This document shows positions 13,260 to 24,893 of a DNA stretch of 64,000 bases, one piece after another. Where the stretch lies: NCBI GenBank assembly GCA_011032825.1, contig JAADJZ010000003.1, forward strand, positions 1,178,001-1,242,000, read 5' to 3'. The stretch's first letter is position 1, and each line of letters starts with the position of its first letter. The stretch is from Massariosphaeria phaeospora. Its lineage: Eukaryota > Ascomycota > Dothideomycetes > Pleosporales. A program made the position numbers and the translations under genes. A model generated the notes under the pieces. That model was not told where the DNA came from. It worked only from the letters and a program-made list of their open reading frames with translations, and made no database searches.

Positions 13260-14167
13260 GTGCCAACACAAAAACGTTAATAATAAGGGCACACTCTATG
13301 TATTGGGTCGCCGCATTAATTCAGAGTTCCTGCCACTTCTATACCTAGAAGGTCCTAATATTAGTTCTTAGCAGACGTTGCAAAATTATAGTATACATCT
13401 AGCTAAGCCTAGAAAAAGAAAGGATTCAGTACATTCCCACACTTCTTATATGTAGATAGATCAATGGGCTATCTACCTAGCTACAAAAAACGAAGATAGC
13501 AAATAGATTAGAAGCCTGTTTAAACCGTGCTACAAGACCTTCTTACAGGTTTTATCACGATTCACGAACACTCCCTTTTACTTTTGTCTCATGTATTCTT
13601 GCTTAGGTCATTCTCTCGATATTGCCCATGCTTGTTTGCATGCCTGACCTTACCGTTCGACCCCTATATTCCGTCATGTGGCAGTCATGCTTCGAACTAC
13701 CCACTGCTGGGATCTTGGGTTTTTGAGGATACTTTTTGTTACGAATCTGAGAGGGACACCGTCCGACCAAACCGCTGGCACGCTGACACTTGGTAGAAGT
13801 ATCTTCAAAAAACTGTAATATATAGAAGGGGTTGTTCTGAGATTCGAGGGGCTTTGATCTCATCTTTGTGTACTAGCTAAACCCCAAAAACCCATAGAAT
13901 GATATAGAAGGGTAGAAATGTGATTTCGCTTTGGGGTAGTGGGTGGGGCGCGTGAAGCGCGTGAGAGGAGACCATAGCGTGTGAGGGGTTGCTTTGAAGG
14001 ACGTGTAAGGTAGTTTGACGAATAGTGTGGTCTGTGATTGGTTGTGATTAGGCGATGCAATGACCAACAACTTCAAACATCAACGTTCCTGTGTAGCACA
14101 ATGCCGCGCTGATTGCTCACGCCACTATCTGAAGCCTTGCGAACAAGGTGTCGACCATGCCATATGC
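13260..14167. other. Intergenic, between convergent CYP51 and GST-kappa genes
   Basis: About 0.9 kb separating two convergent gene ends. The first 250 bp are rather AT-rich and probably hold the CYP51 3' UTR. Short ORFs at 13527-13796 and on the other strand have no recognisable composition or motifs. No gene or repeat is supported. Confidence 0.5.
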
Positions 14168-15274
14168 CTAGAGTAGCGCCTTCCAGCCTCTGTCGCTAGG
14201 TTTATCGAGCCCAAGATGGTCGCACATGAAGCCTAGGTGGTCAATCCCCCAGAAGCCTTCAGTCTCACCTTTCGAGTTCGTCGCTGGGCCACGTCAACAT
14301 ACAGATCTGTCAGAAGGATGGTATTGAGGACTTACCCACAAACCACGGCAACCCGAATGCTCCGTCCGCGAACGCCCTTTCCGTGTTCTCGGTCAGCGCT
14401 TTCTTCACATCCGCCCTTGCACTTCCATCTACCACCCTTTTCGCTTCTTCCTCGCTCCCCACCACCTCGCTCACGATTTTCAGCATATTCTCGGGCTTGG
14501 TGGGCTCGTTGTAATGGACCCAGAAGTTCTGGTAGAAGGCTGATATGCCAGACGGAAGTAATAATGGGTATAACAGTGAGAGCGAGGCCAACACGCGTTG
14601 GATGGAGAGCGTATTGATGGGGAAGTTTGGAGGTGGCGTGCTGGAGATGGGGATTTGGAAGAGGTTCGCAAGTCGCTGACGGTTTGTTTCGATATAGGCT
14701 GCTTTGTCTAGGGGGTCGCATCAGTACAGGGACGCAGGCATATTTGCGCCCTAACAAGGACTCCTTAAGATGTTGTAATATAGTTCTTAGCTCAACATGC
14801 TCTAAAAGTCGGAACATGGCCAATCTCGAAGGAAGAACAGAGTAGTGGTAAAGGCAGCGAAGGCCAAGGGGACAAATAAGTACAAGGTAAGAAGGAGGAG
14901 GTACACATACTCCTGATTTGCAGCGGAGGTTTGTTGTCGCACGCATGCATCAGTCCACCCAGGAATATTGGTATGTACGTGATTTCGCATCCGTTGAATA
15001 CTGGAAAATGCTGCATATGTAGAGTCAGTCTGATTGTCTAGGGTCAACGCTTCTTGTCTCTATCACGGAAGCTAATTGATCTACGGAGTATTGAGTGATC
15101 AGATGCTGAGTTTAAAGAAGCCATAGCTACCCCAAAGTGTATATACCTCACGTTTTGCATGCATGAAATCTCAGCAGCAAAGATATAGATGATACTTACC
15201 CGCAGCGCATAAAACGCCATATAAGCAAACGGACTAACAATATCGACGTAGAGGGTGATTTTCGGACTCGCCAT
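14168..15274 (-). CDS. Kappa-class glutathione S-transferase / DsbA-like 2-hydroxychromene-2-carboxylate isomerase family
   Basis: Four exons on the minus strand: 15274-15200, 15010-14911, 14707-14336 and 14283-14168, closing in phase to 220 aa, typical for the family. The N-terminus MASPKITLYVDIVSPFAY carries the thioredoxin-fold SPF motif with Ser14, the catalytic-type residue that contacts glutathione in kappa GSTs. Then come CEITYIPIFLGGLMHAC, an inserted all-helical domain, and the C-terminal GLPWFVATNSKGETEGFWG and DHLG blocks that complete the thioredoxin fold. Kappa GSTs act in mitochondria or peroxisomes in redox and detoxification; I see no obvious targeting signal. Intron 1 is long for this organism (189 bp). 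The family call is firm; the substrate is unknown. Confidence 0.9.
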
Positions 15275-15804
15275 CTTTTTTCCAAACGAAACAGAGGGGT
15301 GATGATACAATTCAAGTTTGCAGATGAGAATCCGGGGTTGTGGTGTTCGAGGTGTGAGACTTGACGTGACGTTGAGTACCCTAGCTCAGTTAGCCGAACC
15401 AACTATACAACAGCTGGCACAAGTTAATCTAATGTTAGACACTAACCTTTATGTCGTGTACAATGGAATGCAGTAGTGAGCAGTGAGCGGTTCATTTTAT
15501 TGATTGTTTTCTAGCTAGACTATTTCCTCTCAGGCAGACCGCGTCCCTCCACTTCATGCAGTTAGGCCATGTACTATCGCGGTCATCCTTCTGCGATATG
15601 GCAGGTGAGCCAAAGGGAGTATGAACTATGCCGAAGTTTGACGGATATTTTACAATTGTTTTTCAACTAAGACAGATGGACTGAGTATTATCCAGGGTTT
15701 TCTAGACTCGTCGCGTTTTTACGCTTGCTATAAGCTAGGTTAACACCAGGTTACATTATATGCCGATAGATGTTGTGAAATACCAAGTTGCTTAGAGGAA
15801 GTAC
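15275..15804. other. Intergenic between GST-kappa start and SAD1 end
   Basis: About 530 bp containing the promoter of the GST-kappa gene and the 3' region of SAD1, both on the minus strand. Some AT-rich stretches (15,640-15,780). No ORF, RNA gene or repeat recognised. Confidence 0.5.
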
Positions 15805-17514
15805 TCATCGTACTTTACCTTTTCCCTTCCCGGTTGTACTCGCGCCAGGCTGTCCACGTCTCCGCTCCCATACTTGGAGATAACTCTCTTTGGTGAATAG
15901 AGTTTCGCCCCGCTCTTTCTCAACGAAGAGATCTTGAATACCGTACCACTCGTCGCGACTTCGGTCACGAACTTGGACTCTCCAGACCTTAGTGTCCTGT
16001 TCGCCTTCAACGCTATCGTCGTTCCTCTTGACAGCCTCATGGGTGATATTGGCTACCAGGTCGTACCAGACAGGCTCTGCAGGAGGGAACTCTTTGGGAT
16101 TTGGTTCCACATAAGGAGACATATCCAGGGAGTGGGCCGGGAACGTGACAATAGTCGGGTTACGCTCAGTCACAAACTTGTTCTTGCTAAAACGCTTGAT
16201 ATGGAACAACAGGTAAGGCGGAAGAGGATGTAATAGCCGATACCGCACTCGATTCTTTGACTTCTCTTGCGGACGCATACCATCGTACTTATTCAGTATA
16301 GTGGTCAAAGGCACTTGCGGGATGATGTTTTTCTCCAGCGCATCTTGAAAAAGGGGCGCTGCCGGCAAGTCCAACGTGAGGACAAGGAATCTCGAGATAT
16401 CTGTTTTCACGGCTGCATCTTCGAAGCGTAGACGGTCGCCAGCATTTGCGCGAGCGGTGATTTCCTGAGACTCAATCTTAAGAGTGCCCTGGAAGACTTT
16501 CTGTACAATACTTGAGTTTGGTTTGGTCTTGGAGCCTCCAACAGCCAGATGCAGATTGTTGAGAAACCATGAGAGAAAATCCACGGGATCAGACTGGTTA
16601 GTCAAAGTAAACCGCTTGGACGATCGGAGCGCGATGTCCTGCAGTAGCTCGTGCGGCGAAACGTGGCTCTTGAATGCGCGAGGATTCCAGATCTTGCGCA
16701 CCAGGGTGCTGAAACGCTGGGCTATTTGAGGCCGAGCGGATAGGGCTTCCAACATAAAGTAGTTACGAAGTGGCGCTACATGGGCAAGTGCCTGGATGGC
16801 GACGTTGAAGTAGTCGTTTGCCTTGATGTTGTTCATGCCGACAAACCCGGGAATGTACTCCTTGTTTAACAGATCCCACGAGAGCTTGGGGTCCTTGTCC
16901 AGCCGGCCGACCTCAGCCTTGCTCAAGCGCGGGTCGACCACAAACTTGATATCGTCGAGCGATTTTGACATTACTTCGTAGCCTTCCGGGAGCACATAGA
17001 CCTTCTTCGTTTCCATATTGACGTAGACGTGATGAGCCTCCTCGAGCGCGTGGAAGTAAGCTTGCGATTTCGGCCCGCGGCCCTGATAGTATTTACCGCA
17101 TACCAGACAGGCGTAGACGTTGATGTTGGAAAGTGTGACGGAACAGAGCTTCTCAAAGTCGAAGTCGAGAACCTTGCGATCGATTGTGTCGAGGTAAAGA
17201 TCCGTGTATCCTGCCTCCGGAGCCTTCTGTCGTCTGGGAGCAGCAACTGCCGACTGATTATCGTCTTCGCCAGCCTCGTCTTCGCCGCTCAGTGCTCCAA
17301 CCTGCTGCACAGCTTCATGCATTTCCGCGTCCGTCTGAGGTCCGTCAATGTGATTGCGAGGCTGAGGCTGAGGAGCTGTCTGGTGTCCGTTGCTTCGTTG
17401 GCCGTTGCCGTGCCGGGCGTCGACTTTTTCATCCTCGACGCGTGCGCGCTTGGAAGCCGGAGAAGGCGCACCCGTGACATGCTCCAAGGGCTCCAAAGCC
17501 GGTCGCTTTGCCAT
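15805..17514 (-). CDS. SAD1 (USP39): SAD1/USP39-type U4/U6.U5 tri-snRNP protein, catalytically dead ubiquitin-specific protease fold
   Basis: A single 569-aa exon. After a disordered, charged N-terminus (about 1-100) comes a UBP zinc finger (about 120-185: CLVCGKYYQGRG, then HALEEAHH), followed by a USP domain from about residue 223 to the end. The position of the USP catalytic Cys (normally GNTCY) reads KANDYFN, so Asp234 replaces Cys. This is the diagnostic feature of the SAD1/USP39 branch, which joins the tri-snRNP in the nucleus and is needed for assembly and activation of the spliceosome rather than deubiquitination. The C-terminus ends in a basic GKGKGKVR tail. It is divergently arranged with CCT2 across 302 bp. 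The length matches human USP39 (about 565 aa). Confidence 0.93.
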   Translation of the reverse strand: MAKRPALEPLEHVTGAPSPASKRARVEDEKVDARHGNGQRSNGHQTAPQPQPRNHIDGPQTDAEMHEAVQQVGALSGEDEAGEDDNQSAVAAPRRQKAPEAGYTDLYLDTIDRKVLDFDFEKLCSVTLSNINVYACLVCGKYYQGRGPKSQAYFHALEEAHHVYVNMETKKVYVLPEGYEVMSKSLDDIKFVVDPRLSKAEVGRLDKDPKLSWDLLNKEYIPGFVGMNNIKANDYFNVAIQALAHVAPLRNYFMLEALSARPQIAQRFSTLVRKIWNPRAFKSHVSPHELLQDIALRSSKRFTLTNQSDPVDFLSWFLNNLHLAVGGSKTKPNSSIVQKVFQGTLKIESQEITARANAGDRLRFEDAAVKTDISRFLVLTLDLPAAPLFQDALEKNIIPQVPLTTILNKYDGMRPQEKSKNRVRYRLLHPLPPYLLFHIKRFSKNKFVTERNPTIVTFPAHSLDMSPYVEPNPKEFPPAEPVWYDLVANITHEAVKRNDDSVEGEQDTKVWRVQVRDRSRDEWYGIQDLFVEKERGETLFTKESYLQVWERRRGQPGASTTGKGKGKVR

Positions 17515-17816
17515 GGCGGTCGACGCGTGTCGGTCCTGGAGGTCAGAAGAGTGTGAGGGGGTGTGACGACAAATGCATAAAGCTTCCAGGGAACTGGAGA
17601 TAGCAGGTAGGTTTACCTTGGCCTAGGTGGTCTCGGAGACGGTCCTGGGGCTTGGCAGCCGGGGATCTACCGATTGGCTAGTGCGGCATGCGGCGACAAA
17701 TCCAGCAAACACCGCTCCACGGCTTCGAAAAAAGTCGCGTCGCCAGGCACCACAGCGCCCCCACCAGACTTCTGCAAATCGAGCTTGTTGAGCCATCTCT
17801 CTCGCGGGTACACACA
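17515..17816. promoter_or_regulatory. Shared divergent promoter, SAD1 / CCT2
   Basis: The 302 bp between the two start codons must hold both promoters and 5' UTRs. No TATA box or known factor site is convincing. Confidence 0.6.
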
Positions 17817-19572
17817 ATGGTAACTTCCGCCCTACATCGGTAGCATTCTGCGCTGCCGCCTTCTAACAAGTGCAGTCGTACAACAATCCCACCCAAATAT
17901 TTGCGGACGACGTCACGGAAGAGAAGGGCGAGAATGCACGTCTGTCCGCCTTCGTCGGAGCTATCGCTGTAGGCGACCTGGTGAAGAGCACGCTGGGACC
18001 GAAGGGCATGGACAAAATACTGCAGTCGGCGTAAGTTTCCCCACTGCCTGTCTGGAGCTAGGCTTACACTCACTCTGCTGCAGCTCGACAGGCGAGATCA
18101 TGGTCACGAACGACGGAGCTACTATTCTGAAATCAATCGCCCTGGACAATGCCGCTGCCAAAGTGCTAGTCAACATCTCAAAAGTCCAGGACGACGAGGT
18201 CGGTGACGGAACCACTTCGGTTTCAGTGCTTGCTGCGGAGCTTTTGCGCGAGGCAGAAAAGCTCGTGGATCAGAAAATACACCCCCAGACCATCATCGAA
18301 GGCTACAGGATAGCAAGCTCAGCAGCTCTACAAGCGTTGGAGAAGACTGCAGTTGACAACAGCAAGGATGAGACCGCTTTCAGGAAAGACCTAGAGGCTA
18401 TTGCCCGGACCACATTAAGCTCTAAAGTACTGAGCCAGGATAGACAACAGTTTGCGACGCTAGCGGTTGATGCGGTCCTTAGACTAAAGGGATCGACTGA
18501 TCTTACCAACATCCAGATCATCAAGAAGGCCGGAGGAAAGCTCAAAGATTCGTATCTTGACGAGGGGTTCATTCTAGACAAGAAGTTTGGTGTGAACCAG
18601 CCGAAGAGGGTGGAGAACGCTAAAATTCTCGTCGCCAACACTGCCATGGACACCGACAAGATCAAGATCTTCGGCGCAAGAGTAAAGGTTGACTCGACTG
18701 GCAAGCTGGCTGATCTAGAGAAGGCGGAGCGGGAGAAAATGAAGGCCAAAGTGGAGCGTATCAAGGCTCACGGAATCAATTGCTTCGTCAATCGGCAGTT
18801 GATCTACAACTGGCCCGAACAACTCTTTGCGGATGCTGGTATCTGCTCAATCGAGCACGCAGACTTCGACGGCATCGAGCGATTAGCATTGGTCACGGGC
18901 GGCGAAATCACGTCCACATTTGACCACCCGGAAAACGTCAAGCTCGGTCAATGCGATCTAATAGAAGAGGTTATCATTGGCGAGGATACGTTGATCCGGT
19001 TCTCTGGCGTCGCAGCAGGCAAAGCATGCACGGTGGTCCTCCGTGGGGCAACCGAGCAGCTCCTCGACGAAGCCGAACGATCTTTGCATGACGCGCTTGC
19101 TGTGCTCTCACAGACGGTCAAGGACCCGAGGACTACTCTGGGTGGCGGTTGTGCTGAGATGGTCATGGCCAAGGCTGTTGCAGAAGCGGCACAAAATGTG
19201 GCTGGCAAGAAGGCAATCGCAGTGGAGTCGTTCTCGAAGGCTCTACAACAACTGCCCACCATCCTTGCAGATAATGCTGGCTTGGACTCCAGCGATCTCG
19301 TCACGCGTCTCCGAAAAGCAGTGTATTCAGGTTTGTCTAGCTCAGGCCTAGATCTGATGAGCCCTGCGGGAGGCATCACAGACATGAGAGAGGTTGGTGT
19401 TATCGAGAGTTATAAGCTGAAGCGCGCGGTTGTCTCCTCGGCGTCTGAGGCGGCGGAGGTAAGTGATCCCATGCACCAGTCAATAGCAGAAGGCAGTACT
19501 AATTTGTCACAGTTGTTGCTTCGAGTAGACAACATCATCCGAAGTGCACCGCGGAGACGGGAGCGAATGTGA
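17817..19572 (+). CDS. CCT2: T-complex protein 1 subunit beta (CCT/TRiC chaperonin)
   Basis: Cytosolic group II chaperonin subunit that folds actin, tubulin and WD-repeat proteins. Four exons: 17817-17819 (the ATG alone), 17876-18030, 18084-19458 and 19513-19572, total 530 aa, matching yeast and human CCT2. The ATG-only first exon is supported by the match of the next exon ([20 protein letters not shown]) to the conserved CCT2 N-terminus, an in-frame stop 27 nt after the ATG if unspliced, and a CTAAC branch site just before GTGCAG. ATPase motifs: [21 protein letters not shown] and DEVGDGTTS. The last intron (19459-19512, TACTAAT branch) is 54 bp, a multiple of three and stop-free, so simple ORF calling reads through it and adds 18 spurious residues before [10 protein letters not shown]. 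The C-terminus RRRERM is normal. Confidence 0.95.
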
Positions 19573-21085
19573 AAGCATGGGACAGTGACGCTGTAACGCA
19601 TCCGGCACTAGATAGATTGTACACTACGACGATTATATCAACACAGTGAGCGGCCGTTGTGGGCAATTCTCAGCGCATGTGCCTGTGCAGCAAGTCTCCA
19701 TGTCAGCATAACTGCAGCCCAGGGCCAACTGCTACCCGTACAATCAATATTGAGGGAAGCCGCATGGCCACTGGCTATCTCATGCATGCATCGGGTTGGT
19801 AGGATTCTACGCTTACATAGATACGAGCGACTCCATTCTAAGCTACCTAGTTTCAGTATTTATATAGTGTTCTAGTGTGGGAATCTGCCAGATGGCAAAG
19901 TACTTCACTCATTGCACCTCTGTTTCATCAGCTGCCCTGGCTTGCGGGATGCCTAGGACCGGTTCACTCAATTGGGGTTACTCCGGGTTGCGGTACCTGA
20001 ATTGGCCTGTCGTCACCTGTGCAACACAATACATCATGCCCACTGGCTGCTCTACCTATGTATTTGCCTGTTCCAACCATCTCCAATTGACCCACCGGCG
20101 CTCTAGATAGCAATAAAGTACAGTAGGACGTTAGGTTGCCCAATGCCTCTATACTACGCAGCGAGCTATTCTACCGCCGATAAGGCGAAATTTGGCACAC
20201 GGTTGACAGTTTTCCCCGCACCGTAAAAAGATTACTTACTTTACGCAACAGCTCTAACTACAGAACACACTATTAGAGAAAAGTAGAATGATAGGTTTAT
20301 AGAGAAGAAGAAGCTCTACATTTCTAATATTTTGCTTTTTTGTTTTTTTTGTTATACCGGCAAGAGAAAAAGCAGGAGCAGCTAGAATCTTTGCTACGTT
20401 AACTGTCGACCGCGAGGCTGGGTAGGCGGCCGAGCAATTACGCCTACGCCCGTTATGCCATACTACCTCGGGCAACACACGTAAGACGGCGTACACTCTC
20501 CTGCGATGGATGTGTAAGTAAGTAATAGGCCACCCAGTCCATCTATACCAACGCAAGGCACAAGGGTGGTTCCCAGTGTGAGTTGGTTGGTTCCTTCCTT
20601 GTGTGCCGTAAGGAGGCTTGTTGGGGGTTCCGTCGCACCAAACCCCTCCCGAGGGTTTGCTTGATCTATCATCTATCTATGAAGCGGAGTCAACATCTGC
20701 ACCAGCTCGACTACCTACTCCGTACTTGCGCTTCGATTGTCGATCTCGCGCGAAGACGGCGGCTTGCTCAGCTTTATCCATGTATGCGGTGCCAAGCACG
20801 CAGGGCCTAAAATAGGAAACACTGGAGCGGGACGAATTAGATAATCCGGCCGTAGAGAACGCCTCGCACAAGGGGACGACGCAGACGCAGACGCAGTGCG
20901 CACGTTCAGCTCCCCGCCCGGCGTATCCAGTATCAAAATCTCACCTCGCAGCCGGCCGCCCTCTCGTCCTCCTGCCCTCCCCTCGTCCCCTCGTCCCCCT
21001 TCGCCCATGCTCCATCCTCCGCCGCCTTCCTGCCTGCCTCCTCAGGCGTCCCCGCTCGCACCATAAAACCACAACACCGCAGACC
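19573..21085. other. Long intergenic region upstream of IRE1, with pyrimidine-rich leader
   Basis: About 1.5 kb. A patch at about 20,220-20,400 is markedly AT-rich, with weak inverted 12-mers at its edges (GGTTGACAGTT near 20,201 and its approximate complement near 20,401). It may be an old small insertion, unproven. From about 20,940 to 21,060 the sequence is strongly C/T-rich, as often seen just upstream of fungal start codons. I see no gene. Confidence 0.5.
21007..21066 (+). promoter_or_regulatory. Short upstream ORF in the IRE1 leader
   Basis: ATG at 21007 opens 19 codons (rich in Pro: MLHPPPPSCLPPQASPLAP) ending with TAA at 21064-21066, just 19 nt before the IRE1 start. If the transcript starts in or upstream of the C/T-rich tract, this uORF would lie in the leader. 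The transcript start is not known. Confidence 0.45.
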
Positions 21086-24000
21086 ATGCCGCGCCGCCGG
21101 CCGCCTGGTGCTGGCCGCGGCTTGAACACCACAGCCCTCCTCGCCATTCTCCTGGTCTTACCTTGGATCTCCACGGCCGCTCAGCAGCAGCAGCCCGTGG
21201 ACACGGCCGCCGACCGGTCCTTCCGCGAGGAAGCCCGAGTCGACACCCTCACCCCCCACAAACACGGAAAGCCGAACAGCCAGGGTCGCACCGAGCACGC
21301 TTCGAAGCGTCAGCCGGATGCACCCGTGATCGCCCTGAATGAGCGCGCCGTAGCAACAACAGTCTCCTCTGCTCCAGCACACACTGCTGTCAGAGCCCCT
21401 TCTGCCAGGAACGCTGCCTCCTCCGGTGCTCTCACGGCACCGAGCGCGCGCTCTCTGCAGGATTGGGAAGTTGAGGACTTTGTTCTCCTGGCGACCGTCG
21501 ATGGCCATCTACACGCACGCGACAGATATACTGGAGACGAGATGTGGGAGCTGGACATTGGCAAGCCCATGCTGGAGACGCTCTACAGCAACCAGAACGA
21601 CTCAGACGGCCACGCCAGCCCACGGGACATGCCCTTCATCTGGATAGTCGAGCCCAAGGAGGAAGGCGCTCTTTACATACTCACCCCGGGGCCATACCCG
21701 GTGCTGCAGAGCCTGGGCATGACCGTGAAGCAGTTGGCCGAGGACCTGGCGCCCTACGCCAGCAACGATCCCAACGACCCCCCAGTGGTTTACACAGCCG
21801 AAAAGAAGAACTACCTGCTTGTCGTTGATGCGAGGACCGGAGCCGTTACTAAGAGCTTTAGTCCGAGCGGATCCATGACCATTGACACCGAGAGCTGCGT
21901 CCCACAGACAAACGATTATTTCCACTCCCGGGAACGCGAATGCAAAGGCTTCTTCAATCTCGGGCAGACCGAATACATCATCAGTATACACAACAAGTTC
22001 ACCAGCGAGCATATATGCACCATCAAATACTCAGAGTGGACTCCCAATAACCGAGATCGAGATCTGCAGTCCCAATATCTCGAGACCATGGACAATCAGT
22101 ATATCTACAGCAGCTATGATGGCCGCGCTATCTCCTACGACCTCAACCGCCCGAAGTTCCTGAAGCGGCCAGTCTTTAATGAGAAGCTGTCGGCTCCGCT
22201 CGTGCGAGTGTTTGATGTCGCTAGGGCCAACGACGACGACGACCCGGAGCCTGCACTCGTTCTCCTGCCTCAGCCCGCCGGGCCGGCCTTCTTCGAAGAC
22301 AAAGAGAAGAACGTTTGGCTCAACACCACCGAGACTGGGAGCTGGTATGCGTTGTCCGAGGCTAATTACCCAGACGTTACCAAAAGTGCTCCGGCGGCGC
22401 TTTGTTATTCTCAAATACGGGAACTACTCAGCTGGGATGGGCCTCATCACCTCCCGGATCGAAAAGGGTTAGTTGGAGTACATAAGCTTGATTTCAAGGT
22501 AGAGCCTCCTCCAACGTTCCGGGCCATTGCTCCAACTGCACACCATGAAACACCCATTGTGCCTGTCCCGCCGGAGCTACCTTCGAAAGAGGTTCCATCC
22601 GGACTCCCTGATACCATCATTGAACAACGTTCTTCCATAGTCTGGTGGCCTTTTCTCTTCGTCGTTGTCATATCCGTGATGGCAACCAGCAGTCTCCAAT
22701 TTGGCAGAGGACCACCGCTACCACCGAAACTTGAGTTTTTGAAGAACTTCGCGTCGAGATTCGCAAAGGCAGAGAAAACCGAGCCAGTGAAGGCGCCTTT
22801 ATCAGCTTCTTCTGCAGAACAGCTTCATATCCTGGAGGAAAACGAAGCTAGTACTACAATGGTTGCGGAAACTGTTGTGACACCGCTTACGACTCCTACC
22901 AACGAGGACGAAGACGGGCCTCAGATAGATGCAGAGCCCAAGAAAATGAAAGGGGTCACATTTGACCTTCCAGAGGAGTACTCCGACCCTGAGCCGCTTT
23001 CGAGAACAACCACTGCCGAACAGGAATCTCCTGGTGAAGATGATGAGATGAGTGGCACCTTCACGTCAGCCAACGACTTTAGCCAACATTTAGGCGACGG
23101 TGCCAAAGATGCTCATGCTGGCCAAGCGGTAACTAAAAAGAAAAAGACGCACAGGGGAAAGCGTGGAGGGGCGAAAGGAAAAAACAAAAAGCCGAGAGAT
23201 GAAGAAGAGGTCGATCGGATTGTTGATGCTGCAAAGCAGCTCGATCAGTCTCCTATCCTGCACCCAGATGAGGTCACCATCAACGGAGAAGACATGCAGG
23301 ACGTTTCTAATATAAAGAAGATCGGGAAGTTGACAATTGATTTTGATCGTGTTCTTGGAAACGGAAGCGGAGGCACTTTCGTTTTTGAAGGAAAGTGGAA
23401 TGTAAGTCTTACGCTCGCGAATACCTCAAGGCCTTCGACTAAGTTATCACCAGGAACGTGAAGTTGCTGTTAAGAGAATGTTGCCTCAGTACTTTGGGCT
23501 AGCTGAGCAAGAGGTGAAGCTTCTCCAGGAGAGCGACCTTCACCCTAATGTCATTCGGTATTTTGATGATGAGAAGGATGAGAATTTTCTCTATATCGCA
23601 GTCGAACTTTGCCAAGCCAGTCTTTTTGACTTGTATCGGGATGGACGACCTGACGAGCTCAGTGACATTCAACATCGGCTCGTAATCGACATAAACATGG
23701 ACGTTCCTAGGGCTCTTTATCAACTTGCGCTTGGTGTCAATCATCTACACAGCCTCAGGATCATCCATCGCGACATCAAACCACAGAACATTCTGATCGC
23801 ATATCCACAGCGACACCAGAAGAATGGCCCTCGACTCGTTATTTCCGACTTCGGCCTCTGCAAAACGCTACCCGACAATGTCAGCACCCTGATTGGCACT
23901 ACTGGAAATGCTGGCACCGTTGGCTGGAAAGCACCAGAACTTATCCTCCAGCCAAAAGACATAGAAAGGGGCAGCTCAACTGGCCATTCCCGCGATTCTT

Positions 24001-24707
24001 CGAGTTCAACGGATCCTGTGTCAGGGGTAAAGCGGGCAGTCGACATATTCTCCCTTGGCTGCGTCTTCTTCTACGTCCTTACTAATGGCTCTCACCCGTT
24101 CGATGATGACGAGGGTTGGATGCAAATTCGCGAACTCAATATCAAGAAGAACAAGGCCGACTTTAAGCAGCTCAGCCTGGGTGACGATTCGGAGGAGCCT
24201 ATTCGTCTTATCTCGTGGATGCTGGCCAATCGTCCAGAGGATCGACCAACAGCAGTCCAAGTGATGAACCATCCATTTTTCTGGTCGGCAGAGAAGCGTC
24301 TCAACTTCCTTTGTGATTGCTCCGACCACTGGGAGCGGGAGCCACGTGACCCTCCTTCCGAGTATCTTTCAATTCTCGAGGACTACAGTTGGGAAGTTCT
24401 CGACAAGAAACGCAACTTTCTTGCCAACCTAGACCATGGTTTTGTAAGTTCCTTGGGTAAGCAGCGCAAGTATACGGGAGATCGCATGTTGGACCTGCTC
24501 CGTGCGCTGAGGAACAAGAAGAACCACTACGAGGACATGGACGATAGTGTCAAGGCTAAAGTTGGGTCTCTCCCTGACGGTTATCTGAGGTATTGGACCT
24601 TGAAATTCCCGAAACTGCTTATGTCCTGTTACGACTGCGTGGCGCGGTGTGGACTACAAGCAGAGCCGCGATTCAAGCCATACTTCGATGGTCCAATTGG
24701 GATGTAA
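21086..24707 (+). CDS. IRE1 (ireA): Serine/threonine kinase-endoribonuclease IRE1 (unfolded protein response sensor)
   Basis: ER transmembrane sensor that senses unfolded protein and splices HAC1/hacA mRNA without the spliceosome. Two exons, 21086-23401 and 23454-24707 (52-bp intron inside the kinase domain), giving 1189 aa. Order: signal peptide (about 13-32); lumenal beta-propeller-like sensor domain (about 125-480, starting with VLLATVDGHLHARDRYTG); membrane helix (about 516-536, WWPFLFVVVISVMA); an acidic then Lys-rich cytosolic linker (KKKKTHRGKRGGAKGKNKK); kinase domain with VAIK-type Lys779, HRD 877-879 and DFG at 904; KEN RNase domain (about 1060-1189). The RNase signature RALRNKKNHY (from residue 1122) keeps the Arg, Asn and His expected for RNA cleavage. 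Nothing is missing for a functional enzyme. Length and order are normal for filamentous fungi. Confidence 0.96.
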
Positions 24708-24893
24708 CCGCACGTAGGTCCCAGGGTAGCAAATGGCGTCACTAGACTGGGTGGTGTTGAACTGCGGATTTTCTTATATTCATATTCATATTCGTAAATG
24801 CACACGCTATGCTTTGTAGTTCCCCTTCCCACCTTCCCGGATAGTGTTATGTTTGAGTCGAATTAGCTTAGCCGGTCTCAGTAGACCCCAGCG

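Noticed and set aside
20197..20412. Small AT-rich insertion with inverted 12-mers upstream of IRE1
   Set aside because: The inverted repeats are short and imperfect, and no target duplication is visible.
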